Assembly (NCBI GenBank): GCA_963749895.1 | Contig: CAVVOG010000003.1 | Coordinates: 372,001 to 436,000, forward strand | From: AC-51 sp963749895 | GTDB taxonomy: Bacteria > Actinomycetota > UBA4738 > HRBIN12 | DNA length: 64,000 bases | Direction: 5' to 3' | In this document: positions 1 through 8,265 of the stretch, piece by piece | How the letters are laid out: each line of letters starts with the position of its first letter | Position numbering within the stretch: the stretch's first letter is position 1 | Translations under genes and position numbers: made by a program | The notes under the pieces: model-generated | The model's database searches: none | What the model saw: the letters and a program-made list of their open reading frames with translations, nothing else | What the model was told of the DNA's origin: nothing

Positions 1-276
1 CTCTCGGACATGGACCTGAAGTCCTACGGTCGTTGGTACGACTACTCACGTGCCCGAGACGCGATGTTCGCCGCCACGGATACGGCGTGGGCGCCTTGGT
101 ACGTGGTCAACACCGATGATAAGAAGCGCGGCCGGTTGAACATCATCAGCCATCTGCTGAGCGTCGTGCCGTACGAGCCGCTCGAGCGCCGCGAGGTCAG
201 CCTGCCGAAGCGTCAGCGCCCGAACGGGTACGTCGAGCCGGGCCTTCCGCTGCGTTGGATCCCGACACCCTTCTGA
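1..276 (+). CDS. ppk2: Polyphosphate kinase 2 family protein, C-terminal part
   Basis: The window opens inside this gene, so only the last 91 residues are present. They match the C-terminal end of PPK2 enzymes, with the ARDAMFAATDTAWAPWYVV stretch followed by DDKKRGRLNIISHLL and a PKRQ near the end. PPK2 enzymes transfer phosphate between polyphosphate and nucleoside di- or monophosphates in the cytoplasm. The Walker A and B motifs lie upstream of the window, so substrate class (NDP or NMP) cannot be judged. The stop is TGA at 274-276, and the next gene starts one base later, suggesting one transcript. Confidence 0.88.
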   Translation, partial: LSDMDLKSYGRWYDYSRARDAMFAATDTAWAPWYVVNTDDKKRGRLNIISHLLSVVPYEPLERREVSLPKRQRPNGYVEPGLPLRWIPTPF

Positions 277-277
277 C

Positions 278-952
278 GTGCGTCCCGAGTCGATCAGCGC
301 TGTACGCCCGTCGTTCGCTGGCCCCGGCTCGGGTTCGACGACCCTCGAGGTCAGGTGGATCCACCGCGGAGCGCTCCCGCCTGCCATGGGCGGGTGGCTC
401 GGCCCGTTCCACGACGAGATCGAGGAGCGCGAGGACCGCTACCTCATCGAGCCATCGGTTCCCGAGCTCGGCGTGAAGATCAAGGGCGGGCTCCAGCTCG
501 ACCTGAAGACGCTGAGGGGGAGCCCCGGAGAGCTGGCGCTGCCCACGGGGATCCGAGGTCGTCTCGAACGGTGGGAGAAGTGGACCTTCCCGCTCCGTGA
601 CGCCGCGGTCCCACCCGCGGACGCCGCCGCATGGCTGGCCCTCGAGAAGGTCCGCCACCGCCGGTCCTTCCGAGTGCTCGGCGAACGCGTCGAGGAGCGG
701 TCGGTCCGCGAGGCCGAGCTGCCCGGCTGCACGCTCGAGCTGACCGAGGTCACGGTCGACGCCGGGCGGTGGTGGACGCTCGGTCTCGAGGCGTGCGGGG
801 AGCCGAATGGCCTTGAACACGCACTCAGGACGACGACGGATGCGATCCTCCTCGGGACGCCACCCGACGGGATCCGACTGGACCCGGCGGCGTCGATGTC
901 GTACGCCCGCTGGCTGGGGACCCGCCGGCTCGATCCTTCGGGCCGAAGCTAG
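278..952 (+). CDS. Conserved hypothetical protein, possibly CYTH-like
   Basis: A 224-residue cytoplasmic protein with a GTG start one base after the ppk2 stop, so it is probably co-transcribed with that gene. I do not recognise a named family with certainty. The pattern EVRWI near residue 24, EREDRYLIEP near 49, LGVKIKGG near 64 and LERWEKWTF near 96 shows alternating charged beta strands like the tunnel fold of CYTH/triphosphate-binding proteins. The classical ExExK signature is not intact. Being next to PPK2 would fit a polyphosphate-related role, but that is inference. Its stop TAG (950-952) overlaps the stop of the convergent DUF2252 gene in a shared CTAG. Confidence 0.6.
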   Translation: MRPESISAVRPSFAGPGSGSTTLEVRWIHRGALPPAMGGWLGPFHDEIEEREDRYLIEPSVPELGVKIKGGLQLDLKTLRGSPGELALPTGIRGRLERWEKWTFPLRDAAVPPADAAAWLALEKVRHRRSFRVLGERVEERSVREAELPGCTLELTEVTVDAGRWWTLGLEACGEPNGLEHALRTTTDAILLGTPPDGIRLDPAASMSYARWLGTRRLDPSGRS

Positions 953-2322
953 ACGCCCTCGGCGGCTTCGATCCGTCCGCTGCGCACCGCCTCGACGAAC
1001 GCCGCGTGGTCGGCGTCGTTCTGTTCCGCGTAGCGCTCCGAGAACTCGACGATCGCGGTGTCGAACGTCGTCCCGCTCCCGAGGTAGGCGGCGATCGCTA
1101 TGGCATCGCCCGACCGGGCGTGCGCACGGGCCAGCGTCCAGGCGCAGACCTTCGCGTACCCGGTCATCAGGCTCGGGTCCATGCCCTCGATCTCGGCGGA
1201 CGCCTTCATGTCGCGCAGCTGGCGCCAGTAGAAGTGGCGGTGCGCTTGTCCACGTCCGACGGTCCATCCCAAGAAGGGATCGCTCGCGGCCTGCATCAGT
1301 CGCTGACCCTGGACCACACGCTGGCCGTGGGTGCGGGAGCGGCTCTTCGCGAGATGGTCTTCCAGGACCGATCGGGTTGCCTCCTTGATCTGCAGGAACA
1401 GCACATCGTCCGTGTCGCGACCCTGCAAGAGCGCGATCAGGCAGAGCGTGCCGACGCTGCCGACACCGACCACCTTCCGAGCCGCGTCGACCACGCGGAA
1501 CCGGTCCAGCAGACGCCGGCGATCGTCCTGAAGCGTCTTCTTGTAGTCGATGAACGCCGCGTCGATCAGTGCCCTGACCTGGACCGGGTCGATCCCCCGA
1601 TAGCTCTCGATCGGCACCAGGAGAGGCGGCTCGGACAGGATCCGTCGCTGGCCGTCGACGACCTCGGTCAGCTTCGAAGCCGCCTGGAGGCTGTCACGGG
1701 TCCGTGCCTTCGCGATGGCCTTCTCGAGCTTGGCCTTCTGCTTCACGAGCGGCAGGAGGTCGTCCACCCGGAGGTGCGCGTACCACACATCGAGCTCAGG
1801 CCTCACGGCGAACTCCGCCATCGCCTCCCGGTACCGGGAGGCGCATGTGGAGGTCACGCCCTGGGTCTGCTTCCGGCTGAAGCCGTTGTTCCTGGCGGCG
1901 ATCGTGAACGACGTTGCGAGGCGCTTCAGGTCCCACTCCCACGGACCCGGCAGGGTCTCGTCGAAGTCGTTGAGGTCGAACATCAGCTGCCGTTCCGGTG
2001 AGCCGTACGCGCCGAAGTTCGACAGGTGCGCGTCGCCACACGCTTGCACCGCGAGGCCGGACACGGGCGTCGGCGCGAGGTCGGCCGCCATGATCTTCGC
2101 GGCCCCTCGGTAGAACGTGAACGGGGTCGCCATCATCCGGCCGTGCCGTACGGGGACGAGGTCGGGCTCTCGCATCGTGTCCTGTTCGGCGAGGAGCGAC
2201 ACGGGGTCGACGCGATCTGGCGCGGGGGTCCACTCGGCGTGGCTGGCCCTCGGGACGCGCTGTCGTGCGACCTTCCCGAGACCCCTGCGTTCCTCGACCG
2301 AGAGCTGATGGGTGTGTGGCAC
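949..2322 (-). CDS. DUF2252 family protein
   Basis: A 457-residue protein recognised as DUF2252 by HGRMMATPFTFYRGAA near residue 60, CGDAHLSNFGAYGSPE near 95 and DLNDFDETLPGPWEWDLKR near 115. The last two resemble the catalytic and metal-binding segments of kinase-fold phosphotransferases (H-x-D and DFD-like), so the family is often thought to be kinase-like, but no substrate is known. It starts with GTG, preceded by AAGGAG six bases upstream. It lies 15 bases downstream of the AI-2E transporter gene on the same strand, so the two probably form an operon. Confidence 0.85.
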   Translation of the reverse strand: MPHTHQLSVEERRGLGKVARQRVPRASHAEWTPAPDRVDPVSLLAEQDTMREPDLVPVRHGRMMATPFTFYRGAAKIMAADLAPTPVSGLAVQACGDAHLSNFGAYGSPERQLMFDLNDFDETLPGPWEWDLKRLATSFTIAARNNGFSRKQTQGVTSTCASRYREAMAEFAVRPELDVWYAHLRVDDLLPLVKQKAKLEKAIAKARTRDSLQAASKLTEVVDGQRRILSEPPLLVPIESYRGIDPVQVRALIDAAFIDYKKTLQDDRRRLLDRFRVVDAARKVVGVGSVGTLCLIALLQGRDTDDVLFLQIKEATRSVLEDHLAKSRSRTHGQRVVQGQRLMQAASDPFLGWTVGRGQAHRHFYWRQLRDMKASAEIEGMDPSLMTGYAKVCAWTLARAHARSGDAIAIAAYLGSGTTFDTAIVEFSERYAEQNDADHAAFVEAVRSGRIEAAEGV

Positions 2323-2337
2323 GTGGGGCTCCTTCCG

Positions 2338-3729
2338 TCAGTCGTCTTCCGGGACGGGCTCCGTGTCGGCGCGTCGGCGGAGCCATCCACGGGATCGATC
2401 GAGCCACCGCCCCATCCGCTGTCCGACGCCGTGCTCCTCGTGTGCGTCACCCGGGTCGGGGGGTGGCGGAGGGGGCCGTTCGATGAACTCCGCCTCCACG
2501 ACCTCGTGGCGGGCGACCCACAGCGAGGCTGACGCCTGGACGGTCGCGGCGAACGGGAGGGCGAGGAACGCCCACAAGATCCCGCCGAGCGCGCCGCCGG
2601 CGAGCGCGGCACCGAAGGCGACGGCCGGGTGAAGCTGCATCACCCTGCCCTGGAGCTTCGGCGAGATCAGGTAGTTCTCGATCTGCTGGTACACGAGCAC
2701 GTAGCCCAGGTAGATCAGCGCGGCTTCGACCCCCTGGGCCATGAACGCGATGAGGATCGGGACCGCCGAGGAGATGTACGTCCCGATGATCGGGATGAAG
2801 GCCGCCACCGCCCCCTGGAACAGGGCGAGCGCGGCAGCCCCGGGCACGTCGAGGATCGTCAGCAGGATGAACGCGCCGAGCCCGTTGATCAAGGCGAGCA
2901 GGAGCTTCGAGTAGAAGTACCCCCCCGTCTTGTCGATCGCCGCCTCCCAGATCGACACCAGTTCCTCCTGCTTCTTCGATGGGAAGAAGGACAGGACGGC
3001 CCGCTTGAACTGAGGTCCCTGGGCCACCATGTAGAAGATGAACATCCCGACCGTGAACATGGCGAAGATCCCCCCGAGCAGGCTCATCGAGAACCCCAGG
3101 AGCGCCTCGATCGGGTGGAGATCCATCTGCGCGAGTGACGTGGACGTGTCCTGCGCCGCCTCGGTCGCCCCCTGGGTCGACAGCTCGATACCGAACGTGT
3201 CCGTTGCCCAGGTCTTGGCGCTGTCGAGCCACCCGGGGAGCAGGTCGACGACGGTCTTGGCTCCCTCGAGGAACACGGACAGGAAGATCAGGACGATCGC
3301 CACGATGAACACGAGCGCGATCGCCAGCAGCAGGCCCGTGGCGGTCCCCCGACGCCATCCGCGCCGGTCGTGCAGGTAGTTCACGGCAGGTTCGAGGGCG
3401 AACGAGAAGAACAGGGCGAGAACCAGGTACAGGACCACCTGCTGGAGGACCCCGAGCAGGAAGGCGGTCACCGCGACGGCGACGACCACCAGGATCGTCC
3501 ATCGGATCGTGGGCTTCACCCACGGCGGCGCGGCCGGTTGCGTCCACGCGGCCGGGGTTCCCGGTGCCGGCGCCTCCGGGCGCGGGGCCGGGCGAGGGGT
3601 TTCGGGCGTGTCCCGGCGGCGAGGCTCCGGGGCGACGACCCCCCACGCGATCGCAGCGGCGACCGCGGCGCCCACGGCTGCGCCCGTCGTCATCAGGAAC
3701 GACTTCCACGCGGAACGCCCACCGCTCAT
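2338..3729 (-). CDS. AI-2E family transporter (membrane permease)
   Basis: A 463-residue integral membrane protein. A first hydrophobic segment lies at about residues 10-30, then a proline-rich linker (about 33-70), then the usual AI-2E/PF01594 arrangement of paired transmembrane segments, a large extracytoplasmic region after the third or fourth helix, and a cluster of four helices near the end that includes PIIGTYISSAVPIL and YQQIENYLISPKLQGR. This family includes TqsA-type exporters and sodium/proton antiporters, and the substrate cannot be told from sequence. The N-terminal extra helix and proline linker, and the charged tail of about 60 residues, are additions to the core. First gene of a two-gene operon with the DUF2252 protein. 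Confidence 0.85.
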   Translation of the reverse strand: MSGGRSAWKSFLMTTGAAVGAAVAAAIAWGVVAPEPRRRDTPETPRPAPRPEAPAPGTPAAWTQPAAPPWVKPTIRWTILVVVAVAVTAFLLGVLQQVVLYLVLALFFSFALEPAVNYLHDRRGWRRGTATGLLLAIALVFIVAIVLIFLSVFLEGAKTVVDLLPGWLDSAKTWATDTFGIELSTQGATEAAQDTSTSLAQMDLHPIEALLGFSMSLLGGIFAMFTVGMFIFYMVAQGPQFKRAVLSFFPSKKQEELVSIWEAAIDKTGGYFYSKLLLALINGLGAFILLTILDVPGAAALALFQGAVAAFIPIIGTYISSAVPILIAFMAQGVEAALIYLGYVLVYQQIENYLISPKLQGRVMQLHPAVAFGAALAGGALGGILWAFLALPFAATVQASASLWVARHEVVEAEFIERPPPPPPDPGDAHEEHGVGQRMGRWLDRSRGWLRRRADTEPVPEDD

Positions 3730-3914
3730 CGCGCGGGAGCGTACCGCGCTCGCCCCAGCAGCGTTTCACCCTGTCGGGGGGATGGTGCGCGAGCCCGTGA
3801 CCGACATCGTTGATGTTGGTGTCTCGCAACAACCTGACATGATGACCGCGCAACCAACGCGCGCCGCGCCGTGCGAGGCTCGGTCCGCATCGAGACGAGA
3901 GGAGGGGTTACGAA

Positions 3915-4295
3915 GTGATCGCGACTGAATGGACCTTCGGGTCCGTGATCTGGGCCATGGTCATCTTCTTCTTCTGGTTCATGGCGATCTGGATCTTCAT
4001 CACGATCTTCGCCGACATCTTCCGCCGCCGGGACCTGTCCGGGGTGGCGAAGGCCGGGTGGGTCTTCCTGCTGTTCGTGGTGCCGTTCCTCGGCGCGTTG
4101 ATCTACATGATCGCTCGCCCGAAGATGACGGAGCAGGACAAGGAAGACATCGAGCGCATGCAGGAGGCCCAGCGCCGTGTGAGCGGCTACTCCTACGCCG
4201 ACGAGATCGAGAAGCTCGCGAAGCTGCGCGACGACGGGCAGATCTCGGCTGAGGAGTACGAGGACCTCAAGCGCAAGGCCACGATGCAGCTCTGA
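3915..4295 (+). CDS. Membrane protein with PLDc_N-like and SHOCT domains
   Basis: 126 residues. Two hydrophobic helices (about 8-36 and 47-67) with a PLDc_N-type pattern are followed by a cytoplasmic tail. The tail ends in a SHOCT motif, EIEKLAKLRDDGQISAEEYE. SHOCT is a short C-terminal oligomerisation or protein-binding module. The GTG start at 3915 is supported by GAGGAGG nine or so bases upstream. It begins a run of three small genes, two of them SHOCT proteins flanking a DUF6325 gene, each with a strong ribosome site. A role in envelope stress is plausible by company but not shown. Confidence 0.8.
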   Translation: MIATEWTFGSVIWAMVIFFFWFMAIWIFITIFADIFRRRDLSGVAKAGWVFLLFVVPFLGALIYMIARPKMTEQDKEDIERMQEAQRRVSGYSYADEIEKLAKLRDDGQISAEEYEDLKRKATMQL

Positions 4296-4316
4296 CGCAA
4301 CGGAGGAGCCGGAACG

Positions 4317-4754
4317 ATGTCTACCGCACCGGTGCAGTACATGATCGTGGCGTTCCCCGAGAACCGGTTCACGGGCGCGATCGCGCCCGCGATCGCCGAG
4401 CTCGTCGAGAGCGGCACGATCCGCGTGATCGACCTGACCTTCGTGATGAAGGACGCCGAGGGCCAGGTGATGGCGATGGAGTATGCCGAGCTCGCGCCCG
4501 AGGTCGCCGCCGCTTTCGAGATGGTCGGTGGCGGCGGGGGCGGCCTGTTCAACGAGGACGACCTGATGGCCACGGGTGAGGAGCTCGAGCCGAACAGCTC
4601 GGCCGCGCTCCTGGCCTGGGAGAACCTGTGGGCAGCCAAGGTCCGCGACGCGATCGACGGGGCGGGTGGCGTGCTGCTCGACTTCGATCTGATACCGGCT
4701 GACGTGATCGAAGCCGCGCGGGCCTTCGCCCGCGAGCTCGTCGACGAGAGCTAG
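4317..4754 (+). CDS. DUF6325 family protein
   Basis: 145 residues, soluble. The N-terminal strand VQYMIVAFPENRFTGAIAPA, the GTIRVIDLTFVMKD segment, a glycine-rich loop (five or more G near residue 68) and PADVIEAARAF near the end match the DUF6325/DUF1269-like family found in actinobacteria. The function is unknown. The start is ATG after GGAGGAG at about 4302. It sits 21 bases after one SHOCT gene and 19 bases before another, an arrangement that suggests the three products work together or are expressed under the same stress. Confidence 0.75.
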   Translation: MSTAPVQYMIVAFPENRFTGAIAPAIAELVESGTIRVIDLTFVMKDAEGQVMAMEYAELAPEVAAAFEMVGGGGGGLFNEDDLMATGEELEPNSSAALLAWENLWAAKVRDAIDGAGGVLLDFDLIPADVIEAARAFARELVDES

Positions 4755-4773
4755 CTTTCCGAGGAGGAACGAG

Positions 4774-5082
4774 ATGCGCAGGAGAGGACCGGGACTCGTC
4801 CGGGGCGTGGCCCGCACGGCCGTCGTCGCAGGGACGGCGACCGCGGTGAGCGGTCGCGTCGCCAGGCGCCAGAACGCGAAGTACGCGGACACGGACGCCG
4901 CGACCGCTGCGGAACGGCAGGCTGCCTACGATGAGCAGGTAGCGGCACAGGAACCGGCTCCGCCGCCGGCCCCCGAGGCTGACGTCGCGACTCAGATCCA
5001 GCAGTTGGCCGCCCTGAAGGATCAGGGACTGCTGAGCGAGGAAGAGTTCTCCGCGAAGAAGAAGCAGATCCTCGGGATCTGA
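4774..5082 (+). CDS. SHOCT domain-containing protein
   Basis: 102 residues with an Ala/Val-rich, weakly hydrophobic N-terminus (about 8-30), a proline-rich linker (EPAPPPAPEA) and a C-terminal SHOCT motif, IQQLAALKDQGLLSEEEF. The start ATG follows GAGGAGG six bases upstream. It is the last gene of the three-gene SHOCT/DUF6325 set; stem-loops follow it before the HdeD-like gene. Function unknown beyond the likely protein-interaction role of SHOCT. Confidence 0.78.
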   Translation: MRRRGPGLVRGVARTAVVAGTATAVSGRVARRQNAKYADTDAATAAERQAAYDEQVAAQEPAPPPAPEADVATQIQQLAALKDQGLLSEEEFSAKKKQILGI

Positions 5083-5109
5083 GGGGTCCTTGCATCAGGT
5101 GCTCGCTCG

Positions 5110-5146
5110 GCCGACGATTCGGTTCGGTCGGCGCGCGTCGACGCGC
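5110..5146. repeat. Inverted repeat and 14-bp palindrome
   Basis: Directly seen: GCCGAC at 5110-5115 pairs with GTCGGC at 5127-5132. It is followed by the perfect palindrome GCGCGTCGACGCGC at 5133-5146. It lies between the SHOCT gene and the HdeD-like gene and could be a terminator-like structure or an operator. No T-tract follows. Confidence 0.3.
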
Positions 5147-5165
5147 CCTCGAGAGGGAGTCATGC

Positions 5166-5735
5166 ATGGAGCTCGAAGAAAGAACGATGGGGGAGGAGGC
5201 CGCCAAGTGGTGGTGGCTCTTCCTCGTCACCGGGATCGTCTGGTTGATGATCGGGTTCGTGGTCCTTCGGTTCGACACGACGTCGATCGCCACCGTCGGG
5301 TTCCTGATCGGGGGCCTGTTCGTGATGGGCGCGGTCAACGAGGCGATGGAGGCGAGCGCTGCGAACGGCGGATGGAAGTTCCTGCACTACGCGCTCGCGG
5401 TGATCTTCGTCTTCGGCGCCGGATGGAGCTTCGTCAACCCGCTCGAGTCGTTCTTCTCGCTCGCGTCGGTGCTGGGGTTCGTCCTGCTGTTCATGGGGAC
5501 GTTCGAGATCATGCGCTCGGTCGCGTCGCGCGGAGAGAACCCCCTGTGGGGTCTCGGACTGGCCGTGGGGATCATGGAGATCCTGCTCGCGGTCTGGGTC
5601 TCCCAGCGGTACTTCCCGGCACGTGCGGAGCTGATCTTGCTGTGGGTCGGGTTCATGTCGATCTTCCGCGGGTTCGGTCAGATCGTGCTCGCGTTCGGGG
5701 TGCGCAAGGCCGGCAAGGAGATGGCTGCCGCGTAG
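5166..5735 (+). CDS. HdeD-like (DUF308) membrane protein
   Basis: 189 residues with six hydrophobic segments arranged as three pairs, matching DUF308/HdeD proteins: FLVTGIVWLMIGFVVLRF, a second segment with GFLIGGLFVMGAVNEAM, and so on. E. coli HdeD is linked to acid resistance at high cell density; the function in actinobacteria is not established. The ATG at 5166 is preferred over the out-of-frame ATG at 5162; GAGGGAG lies 8 bases upstream. A long GC hairpin follows the stop. Confidence 0.8.
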   Translation: MELEERTMGEEAAKWWWLFLVTGIVWLMIGFVVLRFDTTSIATVGFLIGGLFVMGAVNEAMEASAANGGWKFLHYALAVIFVFGAGWSFVNPLESFFSLASVLGFVLLFMGTFEIMRSVASRGENPLWGLGLAVGIMEILLAVWVSQRYFPARAELILLWVGFMSIFRGFGQIVLAFGVRKAGKEMAAA

Positions 5736-5762
5736 CGGCCAGGGCACACGACGAGGATCGTC

Positions 5763-5793
5763 ACGGGGGCGGGGCCGAAGGCCCCGCCCCCGT
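5763..5793 (+). terminator. Strong GC-rich stem-loop after HdeD-like gene
   Basis: ACGGGGGCGGGGCC pairs over 14 bases with GGCCCCGCCCCCGT around a GAA loop. It is 28 bases after the preceding stop codon and has no T-tract, so it is either an intrinsic terminator of the U-less kind seen in high-GC actinobacteria or an RNA-stabilising hairpin. Confidence 0.6.
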
Positions 5794-5797
5794 CGCG

Positions 5798-5803
5798 TAG
5801 CAT
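5798..5803 (+). promoter_or_regulatory. Candidate -10 element (TAGCAT)
   Basis: TAGCAT lies just after the hairpin and 40 bases before the ATG at 5844, leaving a short leader containing the ribosome site GGAAGGAG. No clear -35 is visible. Confidence 0.3.
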
Positions 5804-5843
5804 CAGGGCGGAACATCACCTGCCCGCGGAAGGAGCCCCACGG

Positions 5844-7205
5844 ATGTCTGAGGGATCGACGCAAGGACCGACGGGGAACGACGTCGAGCGCCTGAAGAAG
5901 GAACGTGACGAGCTCGCTCAGCGGGTCGAGCAACTCGAGGGCTCGAAGCGTTCGAAGTCGAGGACCGTCATCGCGGTGCTGCTCGTGGTCCTGTCGATCC
6001 TGTCCCTCGCGGCCGCCGTTCCCGGAACCTGGACGAGGCGGACGCTGCGCGACACCGACCGCTACGTCGAGACGGTGTCGGAGGTGGCCGGCCAGCCCGA
6101 GGTTCAGGCGTACCTCGCCACGCAGATCACGGACTCCACGTTCGAGGCCCTCGATGTCCAAGGACGGCTGGGAACCGCTCTCGGCGACATCGAGCCCCGG
6201 CTCGCCTTCCTCGCGGCGCCGATCACGCAGGCGGTCCGCGACGTGATCCAGGACAAGGTCGAGGAGCTGCTGGCGAGCGACCGGTTCCAGACGCTGTGGT
6301 CGGAACTGAACCGGATCACGCACGAGCGGATCGTCGCGGTCCTCCGTGGTGAGTCCGAGCTGCTCCAGATCCGGGACGGGAAGGTCGTGGTCAACACGAT
6401 CCCGATCGTGAACGAGACCCTGAAGGGGCTGGGGGGTCTCGTGAGCGACATCGCGGGCCGGCAGATCACGCTCCCCGAGATCACTCCGGAGAGCCTGCGG
6501 GAGCAGGACGGGGCGGCGGCCGCCGTCGGGAAGCTCGAGTCAGCGCTGGGCGTCGAGCTGCCCGACGACTTCGCCGTGATCGAGGTGTACGACGCGGACG
6601 AGATCGAGGCCGTGCAGCAGGTCGCGTATGCGTTCAACCGCGGCGTGATCCTGCTGGTCGTGCTGTGGCTCCTCACGTTGATCGGGGCGCTCGCGGTCTC
6701 GCAGCGTCGGCGCCGGACGCTGCTCCAGCTCATGGTGGGGTTCGTCGTCGTGATCGTGATCGAACGGCGGTTCGCGATCGCCGCGGTCGATCAGATCGTG
6801 AACTCGCTGGGCACCGAGTCGCAAGCGGCAGGTCGTGCCGCTGCCGATGTGGTCCTGTCCAGCCTGCTCGCCTACACGAAGTGGCTCCTGCTGGCAGCGG
6901 TCGCGGTCGCGGTGGTCGCTCTGGTCTCGGGTCCGTACGCGTGGGCGGTCCGGCTCCGCAAGGGTGTCGTCGACGTCGCCGAGCTGGGCACGGGGCTCGT
7001 CCGTGGTACCGAGGCGGGATCGGCGGCTCGGTGGATCGCCGATCATCGGGACATCGTGATGGTCGGAGCCGCGGTGGTGTTCGTCGTGACGCTCCTGGCG
7101 ATCGATCTCAACCTCACGTGGTTCGTGGTGCTCCTCGCCGTCCTCGCGCTCGTCGAGTTGGCGGCGTGGCGCACGGGGGAGGCGCTCTCGGCGGATGGCG
7201 GGTGA
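5844..7205 (+). CDS. Multi-pass membrane protein with N-terminal coiled coil
   Basis: 453 residues; I recognise it only as a conserved actinobacterial integral membrane protein. Residues 12-34 form a short heptad-rich helix (RLKKERDELAQRVEQLEG). A transmembrane segment at about 38-62 is followed by an extracytoplasmic region of about 200 residues, then by three or four further membrane segments after residue 255. Signature stretches include RDTDRYVETV near 73 and LGVELPDDFAVIEVYDADE near 235. The reading frame overlaps the next gene by 11 bases, so expression is coupled with the YihY-like protein. Function unknown. Confidence 0.7.
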   Translation: MSEGSTQGPTGNDVERLKKERDELAQRVEQLEGSKRSKSRTVIAVLLVVLSILSLAAAVPGTWTRRTLRDTDRYVETVSEVAGQPEVQAYLATQITDSTFEALDVQGRLGTALGDIEPRLAFLAAPITQAVRDVIQDKVEELLASDRFQTLWSELNRITHERIVAVLRGESELLQIRDGKVVVNTIPIVNETLKGLGGLVSDIAGRQITLPEITPESLREQDGAAAAVGKLESALGVELPDDFAVIEVYDADEIEAVQQVAYAFNRGVILLVVLWLLTLIGALAVSQRRRRTLLQLMVGFVVVIVIERRFAIAAVDQIVNSLGTESQAAGRAAADVVLSSLLAYTKWLLLAAVAVAVVALVSGPYAWAVRLRKGVVDVAELGTGLVRGTEAGSAARWIADHRDIVMVGAAVVFVVTLLAIDLNLTWFVVLLAVLALVELAAWRTGEALSADGG

Positions 7206-8175
7206 CCCGCCGACCCCACCTGCCGAGCCGGCCCCGGGAGCACCGGGGACGGATGAGGAGCGACGTATCCGCGATCGCATCGCGGATGCCCGGCTGAGAG
7301 CCGAAGAGCTCAAAGGTCAGGCACAGACCCGCTTCGAGGAAGAGCGGGGCCGGCGCACGTGGGTGCAGATCGCCTACGAGGCATGGGACATGGACCGGCG
7401 ACGCGGCGGTCCGCTCCTCGCCGGAGGTCTCGCCTACCGTGTGTTCATCTGGCTGGTTCCCTTCGCGCTGATGATGGCGGCGACCGTGATGCTGGTGATC
7501 GATACCACCGAACGGTCGGTCGAAGACCTGGCGCGTCAGGTGGGGATCACCGGATCCATGGTCGTCGCGGTCGGCGAGGCCGCCCGGTCCACCGGGTCGA
7601 GCGCCTGGTGGCTCGGGTTCCTGGGGCTCGTGCTTTCCCTGTGGGCGGCGCGGGGACTCGCGCGGGCGCTGATGATCGTGTCACGGATCGCGTGGGCGCT
7701 CCCCCCGAGCGCGGGGCGAGCCGGGACGAGGGCGGGGCTCGTCACGTGGGGGCTGTTCATCACCGGTCTGTCGATCCAATTCGTCCGGCCGCTGCTGTTC
7801 CGCGGGGGGGTCCCCGGGGACCTGCTGGCGCAGGTGATCCTGTTCGCCCTCACGTTCGGCGTGATCACCTTCGGCCTGTCACTGCTCCCACACCGTGGGC
7901 GGTGGATCAACGTGACGGTGGGGGGGTTGCTCGTCGCGCTCGGCCTGCGCGCGATGGGGATCGCCACGGCCGTGTACTTCGCCCCGGAGATGGCCGACAA
8001 GCAGAGCCTGTACGGAGGCCTGGGGATGGCGATCGTGATCCTGTTGTTCCTGTTCCTGTGCTGCAGGCTGCTGGTCTGGGGCCAGTTCCTGAACGCCCGG
8101 GTCGGCGGCGTGCAGCTGACGGATGCGCCGCCCTCACAGCTTGCGGACGCGTACCCGACCGACCCCTCCGCGTGA
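7195..8175 (+). CDS. YihY/BrkB family inner-membrane protein
   Basis: 326 residues. A charged, proline-rich cytoplasmic N-terminus of about 75 residues precedes six hydrophobic segments. The YihY hallmark is GGPLLAGGLAYRVFIWLVPFA-like residues at about 72-90, where the family has a conserved (A/G)-x-x-L-x-(F/Y)-R region. YihY proteins were once called RNase BN in error; their present role is unknown, possibly in envelope or lipid transport. The ATG start lies inside the end of the preceding gene (11-base overlap). Confidence 0.8.
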   Translation: MAGDPPTPPAEPAPGAPGTDEERRIRDRIADARLRAEELKGQAQTRFEEERGRRTWVQIAYEAWDMDRRRGGPLLAGGLAYRVFIWLVPFALMMAATVMLVIDTTERSVEDLARQVGITGSMVVAVGEAARSTGSSAWWLGFLGLVLSLWAARGLARALMIVSRIAWALPPSAGRAGTRAGLVTWGLFITGLSIQFVRPLLFRGGVPGDLLAQVILFALTFGVITFGLSLLPHRGRWINVTVGGLLVALGLRAMGIATAVYFAPEMADKQSLYGGLGMAIVILLFLFLCCRLLVWGQFLNARVGGVQLTDAPPSQLADAYPTDPSA

Positions 8176-8252
8176 ATGGATCCCGCGTGAGCCCCCCGCG
8201 CATCGATCTCCCGCTCACCGGCTTCTCCGCCGGAGGACCCGCGGGGCGTCGG

Positions 8253-8258
8253 TAGACT
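8253..8258 (+). promoter_or_regulatory. Leaderless-type -10 element of valS
   Basis: TAGACT ends seven bases before the valS ATG at 8266. This is the spacing expected if transcription starts at the A of the start codon. No Shine-Dalgarno sequence is seen. Confidence 0.5.
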
Positions 8259-8265
8259 CCGCGCC

